This document shows positions 17,328 through 25,639 of a stretch of 64,000 nucleotides of DNA, in pieces. The notes beneath the pieces are model-generated. The model was not told where the DNA came from, made no database searches, and saw only the letters and a program-made list of their open reading frames with translations. The stretch lies in contig CAWARY010000020.1 of the NCBI GenBank assembly GCA_963784645.1, positions 62,001 to 126,000 of the forward strand. The letters run 5' to 3'. This DNA comes from JBBRVW01 sp963784645. GTDB lineage: Bacteria > Actinomycetota > Actinomycetes > JACCUZ01. Numbering within the stretch: position 1 is the stretch's first letter; every line of letters starts with the position of its first letter. The position numbers and the translations under genes were made by a program.

Positions 17328-18560
17328 TCAGACCGTGGGGTGGTCCGGCCAGGGAACGGCGTACACCGGGTCGCCGCCGGCCCGGACCCGTGCGTACCGG
17401 AGCAGCTCGCGCACGATCCCGGCGTTGCCCATCGCCCAGCCACGCCGCGGCGAGAGTTCGCTCGGGGTGACCCGGTGCTCGTGGTTGGACCACCGGGCAC
17501 CGGTTCCGTCGACGGTCGCCCGCTGCGCGAGGTCGTCGACGAGCACCTGCCCGAAGGTGGTGTCGGTACGGTCTTCGGCCAGCAGGTCGGACGCCAGGGC
17601 CAGAACCCCGGCCGTGCCGCAGCACCGGCCGCTGTTGTCCCAGAAGCCGGGGCGCACCCGCTCGGGCAGGCCGGACCGGGTGACGGTCCGCCAGCAGCGG
17701 TCCACCAGCGCCGCCCAGGCAGGATCGCCCGTGACCCCGTGCAGGAGGCGGAAGACCTGTGCGTCGCCGGCCGGGCCGTGGCACCAGCCGTAGCTGTACC
17801 GCTCGACGATCTCCGGCTTGTGCTGCGGGTCGGAGTGCGGCACGAGGAAGCCGTCCGGGCCTGCCTCGTCCCGCCCCACCACGTCCGCGGCACCGGCCAG
17901 CGCCACCTCGACGAGGTCGCCACGACCGGTGGCGGCGCCCACGGACGCCAGCGCGTGCACGATGCCCAGCGTGCCGTGCGAGAGGTGGTGGAACCGCGCG
18001 GGGACACCGCGACGCACCTCCCAGTGCAGGCCGCGCGTCGTCGGCTCGGCGGTCCGCAGGTACGGCTCGACCGCGAGCACGGCGAGGTCGACGTCGCCGA
18101 CGGCCAGAGCGGCGAGGGCGATGCCTGCGTTGCCCCCGAGCAGCTCGAACTGGTCGGCCCAGCGCTCGCCGTCGAACCGTGACCGGACGACGGCCAGCCC
18201 GTTCGCGGCGCCGTCCAGGAGCTCCGGCGCACCCAGCCGGGTGCCCGCCGCGTGCAGGGCGAACGCGGTCCCGCTCAGCCCGAAGTACAGCGACGAGGGC
18301 TCCTGGCCGGCGAGCCCCGCGGCCAGCGCCCGGGCCGCACGCAGGGCTGCGTCGCCGTACCTGGCTCCACCGAGGTGGTGGTGTCCCTCGAGCAGGGCCA
18401 GCAGGATCCCGGCCGACCCGCTGTAGAGGGTGGGGTCGACCTCGTCGTCGTCCGGCCGCCCGGTCCACACCAGGCCGTCCCCAGTCGCCGTCGCCGAAGC
18501 CAGCAGCCACTCCAGGCCCGCGACGGCCAGCTCCTCGACGTCGAGCGGGTGGTCGTTCAT
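17328..18560 (-). CDS. Orphan LanC-like (lanthionine cyclase fold) protein
   Basis: Protein of 410 residues with the double alpha/alpha toroid of LanC. Repeated GxxG-type motifs are visible (YSGSAGILLALL, YFGLSGTAFALH, GNAGIALAAL, SHGTLGIVHAL, GWCHGPAGDA, RCCGTAGVLAL, GNAGIVRELL). Zinc ligands by alignment are C260 (GWCHG), C313 and C314 (GRCCG). The third ligand is normally His in NisC and LANCL proteins. H195 in SHG corresponds to the catalytic His region. No precursor peptide, dehydratase or transporter is nearby, so its role is not classical lantibiotic synthesis. ATG at 18560 is preferred; a GTG lies at 18578. Confidence 0.85.
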   Translation of the reverse strand: MNDHPLDVEELAVAGLEWLLASATATGDGLVWTGRPDDDEVDPTLYSGSAGILLALLEGHHHLGGARYGDAALRAARALAAGLAGQEPSSLYFGLSGTAFALHAAGTRLGAPELLDGAANGLAVVRSRFDGERWADQFELLGGNAGIALAALAVGDVDLAVLAVEPYLRTAEPTTRGLHWEVRRGVPARFHHLSHGTLGIVHALASVGAATGRGDLVEVALAGAADVVGRDEAGPDGFLVPHSDPQHKPEIVERYSYGWCHGPAGDAQVFRLLHGVTGDPAWAALVDRCWRTVTRSGLPERVRPGFWDNSGRCCGTAGVLALASDLLAEDRTDTTFGQVLVDDLAQRATVDGTGARWSNHEHRVTPSELSPRRGWAMGNAGIVRELLRYARVRAGGDPVYAVPWPDHPTV

Positions 18561-18678
18561 CGCCGGCCAGCCTGCCACGGCACCCGCGTGGACCTGGCTG
18601 CCCCGCGACCGATGAGTCGCTGTCCCCGGTGCGGTCTATGGTCCGAAGTGCACCCCCCCTCTACCCTGGGAGCAGCCG

Positions 18679-19092
18679 ATGAGCTCGCATCTCAACCCCT
18701 ACATCAGCTTCGACGGGAACGCCCGGGAGGCCATGACCACGTACCAAGCCGTGTTCGGCGGCGACCTCGCCGTCAACACCTTCGCCGAGTTCGGCAACGC
18801 CGAGGACGGCTACGCCGACAAGATCATGCACAGCCGGCTCGAGACCACCAGCGGCTACACGATCATGGGCGCCGACAACCCGCCCCACCAGAAGTTCGAG
18901 CCGGGCAACAACATCGCGGTCAGCCTCAGCGGCACCGACGACGACGAGCTGCGCGGCTACTTCGCCCAGCTCGCCGAGGGCGGCACCGTGACCGTGCCTC
19001 TCGAGAAGCAGATGTGGGGCGACGTCTTCGGCATGTGCGTCGACAGGTTCGGGATCGCCTGGATGGTCAACATCGGCGAACCGCAGGCCTGA
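18679..19092 (+). CDS. PhnB-like VOC family protein
   Basis: Protein of 137 residues of the PhnB/glyoxalase-like type: NPYISFDGNAREAMTTYQAV at the N-terminus, HSRLETTSGYTIMGAD in the middle, and DVFGMCVDRFGIAWMVNI at the end. Members are small dimeric VOC proteins, usually of unknown substrate. A TACCCT -10-like hexamer lies about 20 bases upstream and GGGAG 8 bases before the ATG. It is divergent from the LanC-like gene and probably monocistronic, ending at a hairpin. Confidence 0.85.
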   Translation: MSSHLNPYISFDGNAREAMTTYQAVFGGDLAVNTFAEFGNAEDGYADKIMHSRLETTSGYTIMGADNPPHQKFEPGNNIAVSLSGTDDDELRGYFAQLAEGGTVTVPLEKQMWGDVFGMCVDRFGIAWMVNIGEPQA

Positions 19093-19101
19093 GCAGCCCA
19101 C

Positions 19102-19136
19102 GAGGGTGCGGCCGCACCGGGGGCCGCCGCACCCTC
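19102..19136. terminator. Bidirectional hairpin between VOC protein and QueA-like gene
   Basis: GAGGGTGCGGC (19102-19112) pairs with GCCGCACCCTC (19126-19136). It lies between convergent stop codons, touching the stop of the QueA-like gene. Confidence 0.7.
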
Positions 19137-20172
19137 AGGGCAGCAGCAGCGCCGCGTCGCCCAGCTCGTGCCACAGGTAGCCCGCGGCGCGGGCCTCGCC
19201 GTACGCGGCCGCCACCAGCTGTGCCCCCGCGACCGCCTCGAGCAGGTCCAGGTGCGAGGCGCCGTCCTCGTGCCAGCCGGTGACCAGACCGGTCACCGCG
19301 CGGGCCGGGCGGCCGGCCCCGAGCACGAGGTCCGTCCAGCCCTGGCCGGCGCGGACGGAGCCCGTGGGGTCGGCCACCGTCTCCAGCGCACGGGTCACCG
19401 TCGTGCCCACGGCGACCACCCGGCCGCCGACGGAGCGCGTGTGGTTCACCAGGGCCGCCGTCGTGGGCGGGACGGCGTACGGCTCGGGCAGCGGCCCCTC
19501 GCCGTCCTCGAGGGACGAGACGCCGGTGTGCAGGGTGACCGGGGCGACGAGGACCCCCGAGGTGACGAGCTGCGTCACCAGGGCGTGGGTGAACGGCCGG
19601 CCGGCACTCGGCATCTCGGCGCTGCCCGGCTCGCGGCCGAACACGGTCTGGTAGCTCGCCAGCGGCCAGTCGTGCGGGACGTAGGCGTAGGCGATCGGCC
19701 GGCCGTGCTGGGCGAGGTAGTCCGGCACCTCCCGGGCGACCAGCAGCCGGCAGCGCCAGAGCCGGGTGGCGCCGGGCTCGACGCTGTCGTCGGGGTACGG
19801 CGACAGCACCTGCAGCCGCGCGCCCGGGAGCGTCACGGTCTCACCGGGGACGATGTCGGCCAGCGGCCCGGTGGCCCGGCGTCCCGGCCGGAGCTCGACC
19901 GCCCAGGTCCCGTCCGGCAGCTCGGTCGACAGGTGCGCTGTCACGGGACCGGTGGCCCGTGCGCCGTCGACGGCCGCGGCGAGGGTCGCCGAGGTGTTCA
20001 CGACGACGAGGTCACCGGGCGCCAGGAAGGAGGGGAGGTCACGGAAGCGCGCGTGCGTGGTCCCGGTGGCACCGGCGACCAGGAGCCGGACCTCGTCCCG
20101 GGCGAGCCCGCGCGCCTCGGGCGGCTCGCCGGCGATCCGCACCGGACCTGCGTGCAGTGCCTCGACACTCAC
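19135..20172 (-). CDS. QueA-like S-adenosylmethionine:tRNA ribosyltransferase-isomerase homologue, divergent motifs
   Basis: Protein of 345 residues aligning end to end with QueA, which transfers the ribosyl moiety of SAM to preQ1-tRNA. Fold-level matches: DLPSFLAPGDLVVVNTSATL, ASYQTVFGREPGSAEMPSAG, VTLHTGVSSL, VVAVGTTVTRALE and the terminal GEARAAGYLWHELGDAALLL. Signature positions differ from canonical QueA as I know it: NTRVxPARL is NTSATLAAAV, AAPTAGLHFT is EMPSAGRPFT, and the HxMHSE element reads LPEPYAV. No other queuosine gene is in the window. GTG start, overlapping the upstream SDR stop. It may act on another ribosyl acceptor. Confidence 0.8.
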   Translation of the reverse strand: MSVEALHAGPVRIAGEPPEARGLARDEVRLLVAGATGTTHARFRDLPSFLAPGDLVVVNTSATLAAAVDGARATGPVTAHLSTELPDGTWAVELRPGRRATGPLADIVPGETVTLPGARLQVLSPYPDDSVEPGATRLWRCRLLVAREVPDYLAQHGRPIAYAYVPHDWPLASYQTVFGREPGSAEMPSAGRPFTHALVTQLVTSGVLVAPVTLHTGVSSLEDGEGPLPEPYAVPPTTAALVNHTRSVGGRVVAVGTTVTRALETVADPTGSVRAGQGWTDLVLGAGRPARAVTGLVTGWHEDGASHLDLLEAVAGAQLVAAAYGEARAAGYLWHELGDAALLLP

Positions 20173-20873
20173 CGGTGGGTCCCGACCGGCAGGAGCAGCT
20201 CCACGGCCCGGTACCGGCCACTCGGCGGTCTGCGCTCCAGCAGCGCGCGCACGGCCGGCACGGCCACCGTCCCCGGCTCGGGCCGGTCGGAGATGTCCTC
20301 GTCCGGGAACGCGGCCTGGTGCATGGCGGTACGCATGTCGCCGGGGTCGAAGGCGTAGACCGACAGCGCCGGCTCCTCGACCGCCAGGACGGCCGACAGG
20401 TGGTCCAGCGCCGACTTCGCCGAGCCGTAGCCGCCCCAGCCCTCGTAGGCCTCGACGGCCGCGTCCGAGCTGATGTTCAGCACCACGCCGGCGGCGCTGC
20501 GCAGCTGCGGCAGGGCCTCGCGGAGCAGCGCGTGCGGTGCGAGTACATCGACCTCGTAGACCCGGGCCAGCTCGTCGAGCGGATAGTCGGCGAGCCGCGG
20601 CTGCGGGCTGGGACCCAGCCGGCTGGCGTTGTTGACGAGCAGGTCGAGGCCGCCGAGGGCTCGGGACGCGGCCACGAGCTCCGCCCGGTGGGCGGCGACG
20701 GTGACGTCACCCACCACCAACCGGGTGCGTGCCGGGTCGAGACCGCCGGCGGCGGCCGCGAGCGCGCCGCCCTCGCGGGCGTCGAGAACCAGCGTCCAGC
20801 CGGCGCCGGACAGGTCGTGCGCGAGCGCGCGGCCGAGGCCGCGGGAGGCACCGGTGATCAGGGCGACGGGCAT
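20169..20873 (-). CDS. Short-chain dehydrogenase/reductase
   Basis: Classical SDR of 234 residues. The cofactor motif is VALITGASRGLGRALAHDL, with DLLVNNASRLG (NNAG variant), the catalytic Ser region VVLNISSDAAVE, and the Y-x3-K pair in WGGYGSAKSALDHL. The ATG at 20873 has AGGAGC 7 bases upstream and is preferred to the longer frame. It is the first gene of a two-gene unit with the QueA-like gene (GTGA overlap) and is divergent from soxR across a SoxR-like box, so it is probably induced by redox-active compounds. Substrate unknown. Confidence 0.9.
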   Translation of the reverse strand: MPVALITGASRGLGRALAHDLSGAGWTLVLDAREGGALAAAAGGLDPARTRLVVGDVTVAAHRAELVAASRALGGLDLLVNNASRLGPSPQPRLADYPLDELARVYEVDVLAPHALLREALPQLRSAAGVVLNISSDAAVEAYEGWGGYGSAKSALDHLSAVLAVEEPALSVYAFDPGDMRTAMHQAAFPDEDISDRPEPGTVAVPAVRALLERRPPSGRYRAVELLLPVGTHR

Positions 20874-20916
20874 CAGGAGCTCCTTGCGTTCAGGTAGGTG
20901 TGCGTGCATCCTGAGA

Positions 20917-20938
20917 CATCAAGTTGACTTCAAGTCAA
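20917..20938. promoter_or_regulatory. SoxR-type operator in the SDR/soxR divergent promoter
   Basis: CATCAAGTTGACTTCAAG (20917-20934) is close to the E. coli SoxR box CCTCAAGTTAACTTGAGG, with the left half nearly exact. An overlapping dyad, TTGACTT-C-AAGTCAA (20924-20938), is perfect apart from its centre. It is AT-rich compared with the surroundings and sits between the two divergent starts. Confidence 0.75.
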
Positions 20939-20981
20939 GAACTCCGCCGGAGCAGCAGCTGGACGACGAGTCGGAGCGTTG

Positions 20982-21449
20982 ATGGACACCCACGACCTGC
21001 TCACCGTCGGAGCCGTCGCCGAGCGCAGCGGCTTCGCGCCATCAGCTCTGCGCTACTACGAGCGGCTGGGGCTGGTGTCGGCGAGCCGTACGTCGGGCGG
21101 CCAGCGCCGCTACCCGCGCAGCGTCCTGCGGCGGCTGGCCTTCATCAGGGCCGCCCGGAACATCGGCCTGTCGCTCGACGAGGTGGCCGAGGCGCTGGCC
21201 GGGCTGCCGGATGCCAGGACCCCGACGAAGGCCGACTGGGCGCGTCTGAGCCGGACCTGGCGGTCGCGCCTGGACGGCCAGATCGCCGGGCTGATGGCGC
21301 TGCGCGACGGCCTCGACTCCTGCATCGGCTGCGGCTGCCTCTCACTGCGTCGCTGCGCGTTCTCCAACCCTGCCGACCTGGCGGCGGGCTCCGGACCAGG
21401 GGCGGCGTTCCTCCCCTGGTCGCTGCGCCGACCGGTGGACGCCGGCTGA
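20982..21449 (+). CDS. soxR: Redox-sensitive MerR-family activator SoxR
   Basis: Protein of 155 residues: N-terminal MerR helix-turn-helix (LTVGAVAERSGFAPSALRYY), dimerisation helix, then the [2Fe-2S] motif DSCIGCGCLSLRRC with C114, C117, C119 and C125. The C-x2-C-x-C-x5-C spacing is identical to that of E. coli SoxR, so cluster oxidation should switch transcription. Start ATG 20982 after GGAG; a TTG lies directly in front. No soxS is expected in actinobacteria, where SoxR acts directly on oxidoreductase genes; the divergent SDR/QueA-like pair is the obvious target here. Confidence 0.95.
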   Translation: MDTHDLLTVGAVAERSGFAPSALRYYERLGLVSASRTSGGQRRYPRSVLRRLAFIRAARNIGLSLDEVAEALAGLPDARTPTKADWARLSRTWRSRLDGQIAGLMALRDGLDSCIGCGCLSLRRCAFSNPADLAAGSGPGAAFLPWSLRRPVDAG

Positions 21450-21548
21450 CCTCTCGGCGGTCAGGCGTACCGGTCCACACACGCAGCGTGAGCGGGGCTC
21501 ACCCTGCTGGCCGAGTCTGTCGGGTCGCGGGCTGGGTACCGTCAGAAC

Positions 21549-22388
21549 GTGCAGGCACCCGACTCCCTCGACCTGCGCCGGATCGCCCTGGCGGTCTCGG
21601 TGCTGGACGACGTCGACATCGTCCCGCTCGACGAGGGGGTGCTGCTCACGGGCGACGTACCGGTGGAGGTCAGCTGGCTGGAGCTGCGCCGCGCGCTCGC
21701 CGGTGCCGACCCCGCCGACGACCTCGGCCGGGTGCGGGTGCGCGCCTGGCTCCGCGGCCGCCGGATCGCCGCCACCGTCCACCCCGACCACCTGCGCGGG
21801 CAGGCCCGCCCGGTGGGCCTGCCGGTCGACCATCCGCTGCACCCCGGCCTCGACTGGGTCCGGCACCGCGTCCTCGGCGACGCCCTCGACCTCGGCTTCG
21901 GGTTCGTGGGTGTCGGCACCGACCCCGACCAGGTGGTCGTGGTGCCGCAGGGTGCTCTCGACGCGGCCGGCGTCGACCCGGCTCCGTGGTGGCCGGTGGC
22001 CCGCGACTACCTCGAGCGCATGGGTGCGCTGGCCGCCCAACGCCTGAAGGCGAACCCGGTCCTTCGCCCGATCGGCGACTGCGACGTCGCGACCCTGCTC
22101 GGCTCGCGGACCCTGCGGGAGGCGCTGTGCGCCGCCGACGGCACCGGGATGCGCGCCGCTGCCGTCCCGATGCTGCGCCGTGGCTGGCTGGACCTGTCCC
22201 GCATCGACCCGGCGTTCACCGCCGCAGCCGCGGCGGCCACCACGCCCGAGGAGCGCGGCTTCGGCCGTCCGCTCCTGCTCACCGTCGACGAGGTCACGCT
22301 CGCCCCGGAGGGCGGCCGACCCGCCGAGATCGTGCTGCGCGACGCGGCCGTCGACGCCCCGCACCTGCGGTCCGTCCTCTACCGCTGA
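21549..22388 (+). CDS. Hypothetical protein, unrecognised
   Basis: Protein of 279 residues starting at a GTG. It has no signal peptide or membrane segment. Visible elements are LDLRRIALAVSVLDDVDIVP, repeated LRGRRIAATVHPDHLRGQA, HPGLDWVRHRVLGDALDLGF with many aromatic and acidic residues, and DVATLLGSRTLREALC. The codon usage and amino-acid composition match neighbouring genes, so it is real. The family was not identified. It is convergent with tctA; the 55-base gap holds a GC-rich hairpin-prone sequence. Confidence 0.7.
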   Translation: MQAPDSLDLRRIALAVSVLDDVDIVPLDEGVLLTGDVPVEVSWLELRRALAGADPADDLGRVRVRAWLRGRRIAATVHPDHLRGQARPVGLPVDHPLHPGLDWVRHRVLGDALDLGFGFVGVGTDPDQVVVVPQGALDAAGVDPAPWWPVARDYLERMGALAAQRLKANPVLRPIGDCDVATLLGSRTLREALCAADGTGMRAAAVPMLRRGWLDLSRIDPAFTAAAAAATTPEERGFGRPLLLTVDEVTLAPEGGRPAEIVLRDAAVDAPHLRSVLYR

Positions 22389-22443
22389 CCGGCCCGGCCC
22401 CGGCTCGCCCCCGCCGCTCGTGCGCGGCGGCGACGTCGCACCG

Positions 22444-23991
22444 TCAGCGGTGGGTGTCCACCGACTCGGGTTCGCTCGGCGTGCCGGGCGCTAGCAGCGC
22501 GTCCATGCCCTTCCGTGCGCGGCGACGACCGACGACGGTCACCACGACCACGACGGCCAGCAGCAGGTACACGGTCGCCGCGAACGGGCTCGACACGAGC
22601 GCGGTCGCGTCGCCCTGGCTGATGGCCAGGGTGCGCCGGAGCTGCTCCTCGGCGACCGGACCGAGGATCAGGCCGATGACGGCCGGGGCGATCGGGTAGC
22701 CGAACCGCCGCATGAGGAAGCCGAGCACACCGATGGCCAGCAGCACCCACAGGTCGGTGCGCACGCCGTTCAGGGCGTAGCCGCCGAGCGCAGCGAACGT
22801 GAGGATCCCGGCGTACAGGTAGGGGCGGGGGATCTGCAGCAGCTTCACCCACAGCCCCACCAGGGGCAGGTTCAGCACGAGGAGCAGGAAGTTGCCCACG
22901 TACAGGCTGGCGATCAGCGCCCAGACCAGGCTGCTCTCGTTCGCGAACAGGAGCGGACCAGGCTGGATGCCGTAGCTCTGGAAGGCCGCGATGAGCACGG
23001 CCGCGGTGGCAGAGGTCGGCAGCCCCAGGGTCAGCAGCGGCACGAGGACGCCGGCCGCAGCCGCGTTGTTCGCCGCCTCCGGGCCGGCGACTCCCTCGAT
23101 GGCACCTACGGTCCCGAACTCCTCCTTGTGCTTGGACAGCTTCTTCTCGAGGGCGTAGGAGAGGAACGTCGGCACCTCCGCACCACCTGCGGGCATCGCG
23201 CCGATGGGGAACCCGAGCGCCGTACCGCGCAGCCACGGTCGCCAGGAGCGTCGGAAGTCGCCGGGGGCAAGCCACTTGCCCCCGGCCGGGATCACCTCCA
23301 GCGGCCCGTGCCGCAGCCTCGAGGCAACCCACAGGGCCTCGCCGACGGCGAAGACGCCGACCGCGAAGGTGACCACGTCGATGCCGTCGGCCAGCACGGG
23401 GAGGCCGAAGGTGAACCGACGCTGCCCGGTGAGAGAGTCGGTGCCCACCAGACCGACCAGCGCCCCGACGGCGAGCGCGACGAGACCGCGGGAGACCGAC
23501 GACCCGAGCAGAGCCGACACGGTGAGCAGGGCCACGACGGTCAGTGCGACGTAGTCCGGCGGCCCGAGGTGCACCGCGAGGTCCGCGAGGGTCGGCGCGA
23601 CGAGCGTCAGCCCGAGCGTGCCGATGGTGCCCGCCACGAAGGAGCCGATGGCCGCCGTCGCCAGCGCCGCTGCGCCGCGGCCGGAGCGGGCCATCCGGTT
23701 GCCCTCGAGGGCCGTGATGATCGAGGCCGACTCGCCGGGGGTGTTGAGCAGGATCGAGCTGGTCGACCCGCCGTACATGCCGCCGTAGTAGATGCCGGCG
23801 AACATGATGAAGGCTGCTGTGGGCTCGACCTTGTACGTCAGGGGCAGCAGCAGGGCGACCGTCATCGCGGGGCCGATGCCGGGCAGCACGCCGACGGCGG
23901 TGCCCAGCGTCACGCCGATCAGCGCGTAGAGCAGGTACGACGGCTGCAACGCGGTGCCGAAGCCGTCCATCAACGAGCCGAAGTCACCCAC
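22444..23991 (-). CDS. tctA: Tripartite tricarboxylate transporter, large permease TctA
   Basis: Membrane protein of 515 residues with about 11-12 helices. Family-typical segments are GTAVGVLPGIGPAMTVALLL near the N-terminus, FAGIYYGGMYGGSTSSILLN, PGESASIITALEGNRMAR and AMPAGGAEVPTFLSYALEKK. The large TctA subunit forms the transport path for citrate or related carboxylates. Start GTG 23991 overlaps the tctB stop; a GTG at 24000 is also possible. It is the last gene of the tctC-tctB-tctA operon, which is divergent from a citrate-type sensor/regulator pair. Confidence 0.93.
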   Translation of the reverse strand: MGDFGSLMDGFGTALQPSYLLYALIGVTLGTAVGVLPGIGPAMTVALLLPLTYKVEPTAAFIMFAGIYYGGMYGGSTSSILLNTPGESASIITALEGNRMARSGRGAAALATAAIGSFVAGTIGTLGLTLVAPTLADLAVHLGPPDYVALTVVALLTVSALLGSSVSRGLVALAVGALVGLVGTDSLTGQRRFTFGLPVLADGIDVVTFAVGVFAVGEALWVASRLRHGPLEVIPAGGKWLAPGDFRRSWRPWLRGTALGFPIGAMPAGGAEVPTFLSYALEKKLSKHKEEFGTVGAIEGVAGPEAANNAAAAGVLVPLLTLGLPTSATAAVLIAAFQSYGIQPGPLLFANESSLVWALIASLYVGNFLLLVLNLPLVGLWVKLLQIPRPYLYAGILTFAALGGYALNGVRTDLWVLLAIGVLGFLMRRFGYPIAPAVIGLILGPVAEEQLRRTLAISQGDATALVSSPFAATVYLLLAVVVVVTVVGRRRARKGMDALLAPGTPSEPESVDTHR

Positions 23992-24511
23992 CGAGCACAC
24001 CCACTCCGTCGAACGGGCCGAGAGGCAGCGTCACGCCGAGTCCGGTGACGAAGGCGGCCTGGACCACGAACCCCAGGACCACTCCGACCGCCGTCGCCTT
24101 CAGCGCGTTGCCGCCGAGGGCCCATGCGACGACGGCGAACAGCAGCGCACCGGCGAGCGCCCAGCCGATCGCGTCGACCAGCAGCACGTGCAGCGCGAAG
24201 CCGATGACGATCTTGGCGAGGGTGCGCCAGTCGGTCGGGGCCCCGGTGTCGACGTCCTCCCCCGCCTCGGGCTCGGCCCACTTCCCGCGGAGCGCCCCCA
24301 CCAGGACCCCGGCACCGGCCAGCATCAGCACGGCCCCGACGGCGTACGGGAAGACGCGAGGGCCGACGACGTTGGAGCTCAGCGGCACCGTGATCCGGTG
24401 CGCGTCGATCACGACGAACAGCCCGAGGGCGACCACGACGAGGGAGACCACCACCTCCGACAGGGCGACGCGAGCCGCCCTGCCGGAGGTTGGCGTGGAG
24501 AGGGAGGACAC
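23984..24511 (-). CDS. tctB: Tripartite tricarboxylate transporter, small permease TctB
   Basis: Protein of 175 residues with four predicted helices (SEVVVSLVVVALGLFVVIDA, FPYAVGAVLMLAGAGVLVGA, IVIGFALHVLLVDAIGWALA, LLFAVVAWALGGNALKATAV) and an acidic cytoplasmic loop between helices 2 and 3, the layout of TctB. It assists TctA assembly or function. The GTG at 24511 directly follows the tctC stop (two bases between) and the stop overlaps tctA, so all three are cotranslated. Confidence 0.88.
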   Translation of the reverse strand: MSSLSTPTSGRAARVALSEVVVSLVVVALGLFVVIDAHRITVPLSSNVVGPRVFPYAVGAVLMLAGAGVLVGALRGKWAEPEAGEDVDTGAPTDWRTLAKIVIGFALHVLLVDAIGWALAGALLFAVVAWALGGNALKATAVGVVLGFVVQAAFVTGLGVTLPLGPFDGVGVLGG

Positions 24512-24513
24512 GG

Positions 24514-25554
24514 CTAGCCGACCAGCCCGAGGTCCTGGAGCACCGTCGTGGTGGTCTTCTCCTCGTCGCGGATGAAGCTCTCGAACTCCGCGCCGGTCTG
24601 GAACGTGTCGGACCACCCATTGGTCTCGAGCGCCTTCTTCCACCCGGCCGAGTCGTGCATCTCGGTCACCAGCTGTGTCAGCTTGTCCGCGTCGGCCTTC
24701 GAGATGCCCTTCGGTGCGACGACGCCGCGCCAGTTGATGAGCTCGACGTCGTACCCGGCCTCCTGCAGGGTCGGCGCGTCGACCCCCTCGACCCGCTCGG
24801 GGCCGGCGACGGCGAGGGCGCGCAGCTTGCCCGCCTTGATCTGCTCGGCGTACTCGCTCACTCCCGAGATCCCGGCGGCGACCTTGTTGCCGAGCAGCGC
24901 CGCCAGGGACTCACCGCCACCGGAGAACGCCACGTAGTTGAGGTCGGTCGGCTGGGCGCCGGCCGCCTTGGTCAGCAGCCCGGCCACGATGTGGTCGGTG
25001 CCGCCGGCCGAGCCACCTGCGATGGCGACCTTGCGGCCGCGCGCGGCCAGGTCGTCGCCGAGGTCCTTGATGGTCTTGTACGGGCTCTCGGCGGGGACCA
25101 CGATCACCTCGTCCTCGGCGGTGAGCCGCGCGATCGGTGTGACGTCGTCGAGAGTGGTCGGCGAGCCGCTGGTCTCGATCGCGCCGATCATGACCAGGCC
25201 CATCACCATGAGGTAGCTGGTGCTCTTCTCGTTGGCGAGCTGAGCGAGGCCGATGGTGCCGCCGGCCCCCGGGACGTTGGTGACGGTCGTGCGCTTCGCC
25301 AGGTCGGCGCCCTCGACCGATGCCGACATGGCTCGAGCGGTGCTGTCCCAGCCGCCGCCCGGATCGGCCGGGGCCATGATCTCCAGGCGGCTCAGGGAGA
25401 TGTCGGAACCCGAGCCGGCCCCGGTGTCGGACGCCTTGTCGACGGTGCCGCCGCAGGCGGACAGGACGAGAGCAGCGACCGAGCCGGCCACCGCCACGGC
25501 GAGGCCCCGAAGGCGGGATCCGGTACGAGGTGCATGGGTGACGTGGAGTGCCAT
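24514..25554 (-). CDS. tctC: Tripartite tricarboxylate transporter substrate-binding lipoprotein TctC
   Basis: Lipoprotein of 346 residues with lipobox LSAC (Cys about residue 34). The mature part resembles Bug/TctC receptors: LEIMAPADPGGGWDSTARAM at the start of the binding domain, VPGAGGTIGLAQLANEKSTS, GGSAGGTDHIVAGLL and the terminal FIRDEEKTTTTVLQDLGL. It binds a carboxylate outside the membrane and hands it to TctAB. GAAAGGA lies 9 bases before the ATG. The gene faces the sensor-kinase gene across a region with tandem repeats. Confidence 0.93.
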   Translation of the reverse strand: MALHVTHAPRTGSRLRGLAVAVAGSVAALVLSACGGTVDKASDTGAGSGSDISLSRLEIMAPADPGGGWDSTARAMSASVEGADLAKRTTVTNVPGAGGTIGLAQLANEKSTSYLMVMGLVMIGAIETSGSPTTLDDVTPIARLTAEDEVIVVPAESPYKTIKDLGDDLAARGRKVAIAGGSAGGTDHIVAGLLTKAAGAQPTDLNYVAFSGGGESLAALLGNKVAAGISGVSEYAEQIKAGKLRALAVAGPERVEGVDAPTLQEAGYDVELINWRGVVAPKGISKADADKLTQLVTEMHDSAGWKKALETNGWSDTFQTGAEFESFIRDEEKTTTTVLQDLGLVG

Positions 25555-25639
25555 CCGGGGTCCTTTCGTTTCTCGGAGGTTTCGTCCTCCGGGTGCGGCG
25601 GACGCTAGGTCCGGGCCGGGACGGCTGGACAGCCCTTCG

